13,011 nucleotides of DNA from positions 1 to 13,011 of the forward strand of contig DATIPA010000227.1 in NCBI GenBank assembly GCA_035472475.1, in the 5' to 3' direction. Below the pieces are notes generated by a model. The model was not told the DNA's origin, made no database searches, and saw nothing but the letters and a program-made list of their open reading frames with translations. This DNA comes from JAFAXD01 sp035472475 (GTDB taxonomy: Bacteria; Pseudomonadota; Alphaproteobacteria; Rhizobiales; Xanthobacteraceae). A program made the position numbers and the translations under genes. Position 1 is the stretch's first letter. Every line of letters starts with the position of its first letter. This document shows positions 6,336-12,062 of this stretch, one piece after another.

Positions 6336-7526
6336 TTAGGCGCGCAATCCCACTTGATGCTCGAGTACGACCTCTCTCCCAGTCCGCGCCGATTCCAGCA
6401 TCGCGAGACACACCTCCATGGTGGCGCGGCTCCAAGCGCCATCGTGCAGCGGCGATCGGCCGTCAACCACCGCGTCGTAGAGCTCGTCGATCGCCTCGGC
6501 GCGCGGCACCGCGGGCGGCGGCAGCGGATTGAGGCGAACACCGCTGTCGTCGAAGATCACGACGCCGTCCGGGGTGGGCCGCAGGTCGGCGTGCTCGCAC
6601 GACGCGATCACGAGGCCAAAGTGCTGATGATGGCGCGGGACTGCGCGCGCTGACGCGGAGGGTCCGCCGTAGCCGCCGCCGCCATAGTTGGTCGCCGCTT
6701 TGACGTTTGCTTCCTGCTCGGCGCTTGCAAAGCCGGCAAGCCGGGCGCGGGCGGCGCCGTGACGGCCCCAGTCCTTTGGCTCACCGCCCTCCCCGATCCA
6801 GCCGGTGAATTCATCGGAATCGAAGTGTCCGAAGCCGCTGTAGGTGAGCGAGGCAAACGCACCGTTCGCGAAAGTCACGTGCGCCGCATAAGCAGCCGGC
6901 GCCGGTCGCGCCGGATCCCAGGCGCCGACCGATGCCCGAACCGTCCGCGCGTTTCCGCCGGCGATCAGCCGTACCACGTCGACCTGGTGCGGTGCCTGGT
7001 TGACCAGCACGCCTCCGGCGCGCGGGTCGAGCTCCTCCGGCCGGCGCGGACGGTAGAGCCAGTCGGTGTAGTTCAGCGCCTGGATCATGCGCAGTTCGCC
7101 GAACGCGCCGCCGGAGATCAGCTCGCGCGTATGCGCGATCGGCGCATCGAAACTATGGCTCGGTCCGACCATCAGCACGACACCTGCGGCGCCTGCCGCA
7201 TCGATCATCGCGGTGCAGTCGGCTAGCGAGAGCGCCATCGGCTTGTCGACCAGGATGTGCTTGCCGTGCGCCGCCGCGAGCTGTGCATGCGCGGCATGGA
7301 ATTCGTGCGGCGTCGAGATGTAGATCGCCTCGACGTTCGGATCCTCGGAGAGCGCCTCCGCGTTCGGGTGTGCCTTGGCCCTGAACTCTTGCGCGAAGCG
7401 TTCGCGCGCGTCCGCCCGCACATCGGTGCCGGCCACGATCTCAAGTTTCGCGTGCTGCGCCAGCGTCGGCACCATCAGGCTGAACGCGCGGCCGAGTCCG
7501 ATCACGCCGAGGCGCAGCTTACGCAT
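6336..7526 (-). CDS. Gfo/Idh/MocA-family NAD(P)-dependent oxidoreductase
   Basis: Cytoplasmic dehydrogenase of 396 residues. The N-terminal Rossmann fold has LGVIGLGRAF (6-15; third glycine position is Phe, as often in the family), then ISTPHEFHAAH (70-80) and the catalytic-loop motif VDKP (93-96, the EKP position, with Lys95). NQAPHQVDVVRLI (176-188) gives the catalytic His180/Asp183. The C-terminal domain contains SGFGHFDSDEFTGWIGE (230-246) and ends in SARTGREVVLEHQ. From memory of the family, RAFxLMxPT together with YTDxLYRPRRPEEL and HFDSDEF recalls proteins annotated as phthalate 4,5-dihydrodiol dehydrogenases; this is a resemblance, not an assignment. ATG 7526 overlaps the preceding binding-protein gene by 8 nt (ATGCGTAA), with GAGG at 7536-7539. 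A TTG one codon earlier is also possible. The two genes are likely translationally coupled. Confidence 0.92.
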   Translation of the reverse strand: MRKLRLGVIGLGRAFSLMVPTLAQHAKLEIVAGTDVRADARERFAQEFRAKAHPNAEALSEDPNVEAIYISTPHEFHAAHAQLAAAHGKHILVDKPMALSLADCTAMIDAAGAAGVVLMVGPSHSFDAPIAHTRELISGGAFGELRMIQALNYTDWLYRPRRPEELDPRAGGVLVNQAPHQVDVVRLIAGGNARTVRASVGAWDPARPAPAAYAAHVTFANGAFASLTYSGFGHFDSDEFTGWIGEGGEPKDWGRHGAARARLAGFASAEQEANVKAATNYGGGGYGGPSASARAVPRHHQHFGLVIASCEHADLRPTPDGVVIFDDSGVRLNPLPPPAVPRAEAIDELYDAVVDGRSPLHDGAWSRATMEVCLAMLESARTGREVVLEHQVGLRA

Positions 7527-9072
7527 CAAGCCACACCTCGGTGCACTTGGGTTTGCCGATCATCCCGAGCACGAAGCCTTTAACGCGCGGATGATGGACC
7601 GTGATGGCGGTGTTGAACACGACCGGGACCAGCAGCGCGTTCTCGACCACAAAGCGCTGCAATTTCGCGAACGCAGCCTTGCGCGCTTCCCGATCGGTCG
7701 TCGCCATCGTAGCGTCGAGCAGCTCGCGGTAGCCCGTAAGCTCAACGCCGCCGGCGTTGAAGTAGGCGTCTTTGCTGAACAGATTGTCGTACTCCTGGCT
7801 CGGGTCAGGTCGCGCGGCGATCTGCGCCATGCGGCCGGCGCCTTGCTTGGCGGGGCCGAAGAACATGGTCGAGCTCGCGCTGGCGGAGACCGGCGTGAGC
7901 TGCACGCGAATGCCGGCACGCGCAAGCTGGGTGACGATCACTTCCTGCCGCTGCATCGAGATCTGGTCCGACCAACCCAGCATCGGAATCTCGATGCCGT
8001 CGGGAAACCCGGCCTCGGCCAGAAGTTTGCGGGCCATCGCCGGATCGTAGCGATAGTATTGGGCGGTTGCGGGATCGCAGGCCCAATGCTCCTTCGGCAA
8101 AATCGCCGAGGTTGGCACGTCGAGCCCGAGCGCGACTGCCTGATTGAGCGCGTCGCGATCGATTGCGTAGTTGAGCGCCTGACGGATGCGCGCGTCGCTC
8201 AGCGGCGGCCGGGAATAGTTGAGATAGATGCCGATCATGCCGAGCGAGTGGGTCAGCTGGGTGACGAGCTTGCTGCGATCGACCACGCTTTTCTGTTGCG
8301 GCCCGAGCGACGTCGCAAGGTCGTTCTCGCCGGCTATCACCGATCGAAGTGCCGTCGCCGGTTCGTTCATGATCGCGATGTTGACGCCGTCGAGATAGGG
8401 CAGCCCGGGGCGCCAATAGTGTTCATTGCGGGTGGCCACGAAGCGGTCGTTGTTGCGCCAGCTCACGAGTTTCCACGGGCCGGTGCCGACCGGGCTCTGA
8501 TCGACGTTGGGGCCGTTCTGTTTGATGTGCGTCGGCGAAACCATCATGCCGGCGCGGTCGGTGAGGATGGCCGGGAGCGCGGCGTTCGGCCGGTCGAGCC
8601 GCAGGACCACGCGATGTTTGCCAGCGACTTCGACCGCGCGCACGGTTGCGATATCTGCCCTGACGTTGGAGCGCGGGTCGGTACGGGCGCGGTCGAGATT
8701 GAACTTGACCGCGTCGGCGTCGAACGGCGTGCCGTCGTGGAAGCTCGCTTCCTGGACCAGCTCCATGGTGAAAGTCACCGGATCCTCGAACGCAAACGTT
8801 TTGGCGAGACCCGGCCGGGGATCGAGTGTCATCGGGTGGAAATCGAGCAGCGCGTCAAACACGGTATGCAGGAACGTGAACTCGGCGGCGGTTCGCCCCG
8901 TCACCGGGTCGAGGCTGCCGGGATTGGGTGGATTGGCCCAGCGCAACACCCCACCTCGGCGCGGCTCAGGCTGGGCGCGCCCGTTGCGCGACAGCAGGGC
9001 TGCACCCGCGAGCCCCGCACTTCCCCTCAGTACGGCGCGGCGGTCGATCCCGCCGGCGGATTGTGCGCTCAC
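7519..9072 (-). CDS. ABC transporter substrate-binding protein, family 5 (SBP_bac_5, peptide/opine/nickel type)
   Basis: Periplasmic solute-binding protein of 517 residues. The N-terminus IDRRAVLRGSAGLAGAALL (9-27) looks like a twin-arginine signal, with RR at 11-12 and a weakly hydrophobic core; the mature part begins after GRAQ. Family 5 features follow: GGVLRWANPPNPGSLDPVTG (40-59), the FHDGTPFDADAVKFNLDRAR segment, SPVGTGPWKLVSW, and RQALNYAIDRDAL in the second half. Start choice: GTG 9072 overlaps the upstream stop codon as GTGA and has AGGA (9079-9082) 6 nt before it. A longer frame to 9138 would bury the signal peptide inside the neighbouring gene. There are no DppB/C permease or ATPase genes, so the protein must feed a transporter encoded elsewhere or act as a sensor. 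Exported, yet encoded between two cytosolic dehydrogenases. Confidence 0.93.
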   Translation of the reverse strand: MSAQSAGGIDRRAVLRGSAGLAGAALLSRNGRAQPEPRRGGVLRWANPPNPGSLDPVTGRTAAEFTFLHTVFDALLDFHPMTLDPRPGLAKTFAFEDPVTFTMELVQEASFHDGTPFDADAVKFNLDRARTDPRSNVRADIATVRAVEVAGKHRVVLRLDRPNAALPAILTDRAGMMVSPTHIKQNGPNVDQSPVGTGPWKLVSWRNNDRFVATRNEHYWRPGLPYLDGVNIAIMNEPATALRSVIAGENDLATSLGPQQKSVVDRSKLVTQLTHSLGMIGIYLNYSRPPLSDARIRQALNYAIDRDALNQAVALGLDVPTSAILPKEHWACDPATAQYYRYDPAMARKLLAEAGFPDGIEIPMLGWSDQISMQRQEVIVTQLARAGIRVQLTPVSASASSTMFFGPAKQGAGRMAQIAARPDPSQEYDNLFSKDAYFNAGGVELTGYRELLDATMATTDREARKAAFAKLQRFVVENALLVPVVFNTAITVHHPRVKGFVLGMIGKPKCTEVWLDA

Positions 9073-9947
9073 GAATAATCCTGCTGCATGAACTCGCGGA
9101 AAAACCGCGGCACCTCGGCGAGATCCTTCTCGCCCCAACCGCCCGCGACCGCCGCCGCCAGCGAGGCGAGTGCGCCGGAGGTCGCCGGCATCGCCACACC
9201 GTTGCGGGCGCCGGTTGCGATCGCCGAGAGCACGTCCTTGCGCATAGTGCGGATATCGAGCGTGATGTCGCTCGGCTCACCTCGCAAGACCGGCAGCTTG
9301 CCCTTGAGCCAGGGTGTCGCGGTCACAGCGTCCGACAAGATGCCGAGCATCTGATCGACGGCGAGACCCTCCGAAACACCGAGCGCAAGCGATTCAGCGA
9401 GCGCCTGCAGATAGACCGCCATCCCGAGGTTGACAGCGAGCTTCATGGCGCAGCCGGCGCCGTTCGGTCCGATGTGTGCGATATGGCGTGTGAGGTGGTC
9501 GAGCACGCTGCGCGCCCGCTCAACATCGCTCGCTTCACCGCCGACCAGCGCCACCAGCTTTCCCTCGCGCACGGTCGGAATTGAGCCGAGCACCGGCGCG
9601 TCAATCAGGCGCGCGCCGCGGGCCGTGACCTGAGGCGCCAGCTCGCGGTGAGTCGCCGGCTGCAGCGTGCTCATCTCGACAAAGAGCTTCCCGGCAACGT
9701 TCGCGGTCAGGAATCCGTCGGCGCCGGTAAAGACGCGGCGCACCCCTTTGTCTTCGGTGATGATGGACAGCACGATATCAGCTGACTCTGCGACCGCGCG
9801 TGGGCCGTCCAAGGCACGCACGCGACTGCCCTGTGCGGCCATCGCCCTGGCGTTCTTGTCCCACGCGATCACCTCGCAACCATGCTCGCCGAGCCGCTGC
9901 GCGATCGCCGCGCCCATGCGGCCAAGACAAACCAATCCGACTCTCAT
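9069..9947 (-). CDS. NAD(P)-dependent beta-hydroxyacid dehydrogenase (3-hydroxyisobutyrate/tartronate semialdehyde reductase family)
   Basis: Cytoplasmic dehydrogenase of 292 residues, family-typical length. The N-terminal dinucleotide fold begins MRVGLVCLGRMG, followed by the beta2-end WDKN (29-32). Asp30 near the end of the second strand is more suggestive of NAD+ than NADP+. The substrate-binding segment is DAPVLGSIPTVREGKL (116-131), and the catalytic lysine is Lys169 in CAMKLAVNL with Asn173. The helical C-terminal domain follows. Oddity: the canonical GxGxxG is CxGxxG, with Cys7 (TGT, 9927-9929) where Gly is expected, one base from GGT. ATG 9947 has GGGAG (9955-9959) 7 nt upstream. The gene starts 13 nt after the RutA-like gene and its stop overlaps the next start by 4 nt, so it is firmly in the operon. 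It probably reduces or oxidises a 3-hydroxyacid or semialdehyde; the substrate is unknown. Confidence 0.93.
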   Translation of the reverse strand: MRVGLVCLGRMGAAIAQRLGEHGCEVIAWDKNARAMAAQGSRVRALDGPRAVAESADIVLSIITEDKGVRRVFTGADGFLTANVAGKLFVEMSTLQPATHRELAPQVTARGARLIDAPVLGSIPTVREGKLVALVGGEASDVERARSVLDHLTRHIAHIGPNGAGCAMKLAVNLGMAVYLQALAESLALGVSEGLAVDQMLGILSDAVTATPWLKGKLPVLRGEPSDITLDIRTMRKDVLSAIATGARNGVAMPATSGALASLAAAVAGGWGEKDLAEVPRFFREFMQQDYS

Positions 9948-9960
9948 CTCGCCGCTCCCG

Positions 9961-11079
9961 TTAACGCAGCCCGGTTTGCTGCACCAGCGGATAGACCTCC
10001 TTCTGGAACCGTCGCATGTCCTCGATGTAGCGCGGGAAATTAAGGAGCGTGCCGTCTAGCCCGATTTTTGACAGGGTAACGAGACTGTCGGCGATCTGCT
10101 CCGGCGTGCCGATGATCGGATAGCCGCCCCAGCCGGCAATGAAGTGCTTCTTCATTTCGGCGAGCACCTGCGGCGGCAAGGTCTTGGCGTTGGCGATCAT
10201 GGTGTCGACGAGGTTGGTGACCGCGTCCCAGTCGCCCTTTTGATTGACGTAATAGTCGAAGTAGTCCTGCGCCTCTTTTTCGGTGTCGCCCTGCACCACA
10301 TAAGCGTAGCTCCACACCTGCAGCTCGCGGCCGTACTCCTTGCGGGCAAGGCCGCGATAGGTATCGACCTTGGCCTTGCACTGATCGAAATCGTTGCTCC
10401 CGAACACGACATAGACCATGTCACAATATTTGGCCGCGAAATGCTGGCCTTTCTCCGATCCGCCCGCATTCATCACCGGCGGGAACGGCTTCTGGATCGG
10501 CTTCGGCTCAAGATAGCCCTTCTTGATCTTAAAGAAGCGTCCTTCGAAATCGAACATGTCGTCGCGCGTCCACAGCTCCTTGATGATGTGCAGCCATTCA
10601 ACCGCGCAGTCATAGCGGTCATCGTGCTCCATCATGGGAGCGCCGAACATCTCGATTTCCGGCCGGTTCCAGCCGGTGACGATGTTGATCGCAAACCGTC
10701 CATTGCTGATGTGGTCGATCGCCGCCGCCTGCTTCGCGGCCATCACAGGGTGGATTGTCGGCACGTGCGAGGTGGCGAAAATACCCGAATAGCGCGTTGA
10801 CGCGCTCATGCCGGCGGCCCATGCGAAGCACTCAAATCCGGGGCCGTTGAAATTGGTCTTGCCGCCGAACCCTTGCCAGCGGCCGATCGGTACCAGCGCC
10901 TCGAACTCCATCTCCTCGGAGATTTTTGCAAGCGTCAGCGTGTTCGGCCAGTTGATCTCGAGCACGCCTTCGATTGAGGAAATTGCACAGCCGCGGTCGA
11001 GATTGGTGCCGAAGGTCCCGAGCTTGAGTTTGCGGTCGTTGAACACCGGGTTGGTGCGAGCGCGCGCTGCCTGCGTCAT
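9961..11079 (-). CDS. LLM-class flavin-dependent monooxygenase, RutA/SfnG-like
   Basis: Cytoplasmic FMNH2-dependent monooxygenase of 372 residues, first gene of the minus-strand operon. Several segments are shared with pyrimidine oxygenase RutA and dimethylsulfone monooxygenase SfnG: GFGGKTNF (70-77), FATSHVPTIHPVMAAKQ (101-117), IDHISNGRFAINIVTGWNRPE (121-141), EHDDRY (151-156), and LEPKPIQKPFPPVMNAGGS (190-208). These are known from memory of the families; RutA opens the uracil ring and SfnG splits C-S bonds, so oxidative attack on a small polar substrate is reasonable, but the substrate is not fixed. ATG 11079 has AGGAG (11086-11090) 6 nt upstream; an in-frame ATG at 11103 would add eight residues and leaves the ribosome site inside the gene. 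The partner flavin reductase (RutF/SfnF type) is absent from the window. Confidence 0.93.
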   Translation of the reverse strand: MTQAARARTNPVFNDRKLKLGTFGTNLDRGCAISSIEGVLEINWPNTLTLAKISEEMEFEALVPIGRWQGFGGKTNFNGPGFECFAWAAGMSASTRYSGIFATSHVPTIHPVMAAKQAAAIDHISNGRFAINIVTGWNRPEIEMFGAPMMEHDDRYDCAVEWLHIIKELWTRDDMFDFEGRFFKIKKGYLEPKPIQKPFPPVMNAGGSEKGQHFAAKYCDMVYVVFGSNDFDQCKAKVDTYRGLARKEYGRELQVWSYAYVVQGDTEKEAQDYFDYYVNQKGDWDAVTNLVDTMIANAKTLPPQVLAEMKKHFIAGWGGYPIIGTPEQIADSLVTLSKIGLDGTLLNFPRYIEDMRRFQKEVYPLVQQTGLR

Positions 11080-11085
11080 CGCCGT

Positions 11086-11090
11086 CTCCT
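11086..11090 (-). promoter_or_regulatory. Ribosome binding site deciding the RutA/SfnG-like gene start
   Basis: AGGAG on the minus strand lies 6 nt before ATG 11079, favouring that codon over the in-frame ATG at 11103. Confidence 0.7.
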
Positions 11091-11096
11091 GCCCTT

Positions 11097-11140
11097 TTGG
11101 CATTTCGGCCTAGTACAGCCAAGATAGCCGCGAATGCCAA
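11097..11140. repeat. Inverted repeat TTGGCATT-N28-AATGCCAA in the divergent promoter region
   Basis: The two perfect 8-bp arms are 11097-11104 and 11133-11140, with centres 36 bp apart. They sit between the divergent RutA/SfnG-like and PuuE-like genes. Each arm contains TTGGCA pointing inward toward the other, so they may be face-to-face -35 boxes, a two-half-site operator, or both. The arm pointing to the plus-strand gene has only a poor -10 (CAAGAT at 11120-11125 after 17 nt). Confidence 0.6.
11112..11140 (-). promoter_or_regulatory. Candidate sigma70-type promoter of the catabolic operon
   Basis: On the minus strand, TTGGCA (11140-11135; 5 of 6 to TTGACA) is followed after exactly 17 nt by TGTACT (11117-11112; 4 of 6 to TATAAT). 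Transcription would begin near 11105, leaving a short leader of about 26 nt that contains the AGGAG ribosome site. The -35 box is inside one arm of the inverted repeat described separately. Confidence 0.45.
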
Positions 11141-11180
11141 GTCACTTAGCGCTGTGGCCAGAAATGCACTATCGTGACGC

Positions 11181-12056
11181 ATGGCTACGCTCTTCTCGGA
11201 CCGCGTTCCCTACTCGGCGATTATCGACCGGCCGGTCTTGCGGCTCCCCGGCAACGCGCGCATCGCGGTCTGGGTGATCGTCAACGTCGAGCACTGGTCG
11301 GCGGACGGCGCCATGCCACGGGTCGTGATCCCGCCGCCAATGCATCAACCGCTGTTGCCCGACCTGCCAAATTGGGCGTGGCACGAATACGGGATGCGGG
11401 TCGGCTTCTGGCGCATTTTCGAGGCATTGCGATCGCGCGCGATCACCCCGACGCTCGCGCTCAACGGTTTTGTGTGCCGTTCCTACCCGCGCGTTGCAGA
11501 GGCGGCCCGCGATGCCGGCTGGGAGTTCATCGGACACGGTTACAAGCAGGCGCCGATGCACCGGCTCGAGGATCAGCGTATCGCGATCCGGCAGACCATT
11601 GCATACATCACGGAGGTGACCGGGCGGCGACCGCGCGGCTGGGAAAGTCCGGGCATGACCGAGACCGAACACACGCTCGATTTTCTGTCCGCAGAAGGGA
11701 TTGAGTATGTGGCGGACTGGGTGCTCGACGACCAGCCGGTCACCATCAAGGCCGAGCCCAAACCGGTGGTGGCGCTGCCCTACACGGTCGAAACCAACGA
11801 CGTCGTGATGTTCACCGTCCAGAACCACGCGGCCGAGGAGTTCGCGCATCGCTGCCGCGCGCAGTTCGATCGGCTCTATGCCGAGGGGGCACAATCGGCC
11901 CGCATCATGGCGATCAGCGTGCACCCCTATCTGAGCGGTGTGCCGCATCGCATCGGATGGCTGGAGAACGTGCTCGACCACATCCGGGGCTTTGCCGACA
12001 TCCAGTGGTGGACCGGGGGCGAGATACTGGACTGGTACCGGAAGGCGAGCGCCTAG
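11181..12056 (+). CDS. Polysaccharide-deacetylase-fold hydrolase, PuuE (allantoinase)-like
   Basis: Protein of 291 residues with the NodB/CE4 barrel fold, of the PuuE-like subgroup that hydrolyses C-N bonds in small amides rather than in polysaccharide. No signal peptide or membrane helix is visible, which fits a cytosolic small-molecule enzyme. Landmarks: VIVNVEHWS (32-40) at the first strand, where classical deacetylases have the metal-binding TFDDG; WHEYGMRVGFWRIFEAL (67-83); WEFIGHGYKQAPMHRLED (114-131) with His119 and His127; GWESPGMTET (153-162); YVADWVLDDQP (176-186); and SVHPYLSG (246-253) with His248. Classical CE4 zinc-site Asp residues are not seen. ATG 11181 is the natural start although no clear Shine-Dalgarno precedes it. 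It is divergent from the monooxygenase operon across 101 bp and probably belongs to the same pathway. The exact substrate is unknown. Confidence 0.87.
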   Translation: MATLFSDRVPYSAIIDRPVLRLPGNARIAVWVIVNVEHWSADGAMPRVVIPPPMHQPLLPDLPNWAWHEYGMRVGFWRIFEALRSRAITPTLALNGFVCRSYPRVAEAARDAGWEFIGHGYKQAPMHRLEDQRIAIRQTIAYITEVTGRRPRGWESPGMTETEHTLDFLSAEGIEYVADWVLDDQPVTIKAEPKPVVALPYTVETNDVVMFTVQNHAAEEFAHRCRAQFDRLYAEGAQSARIMAISVHPYLSGVPHRIGWLENVLDHIRGFADIQWWTGGEILDWYRKASA

Positions 12057-12062
12057 GCTCCA

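Noticed and set aside
7375..9078. Open plus-strand frame of 567 codons opposite the SBP5 and Gfo/Idh genes
   Set aside because: It is antisense to two well-recognised genes, its translation is rich in Arg and His with no known motif, and long antisense frames are expected in GC-rich DNA.
9073..9138. N-terminal extension of the SBP5 gene to 9138
   Set aside because: It would overlap the preceding dehydrogenase by 70 nt and place the RR signal about 33 residues in; GTG 9072 with AGGA is a better fit.
12057..12062. Terminator between the PuuE-like and FUSC genes
   Set aside because: Only 6 bp separate the stop codons, and no hairpin with a T-run is visible around them.
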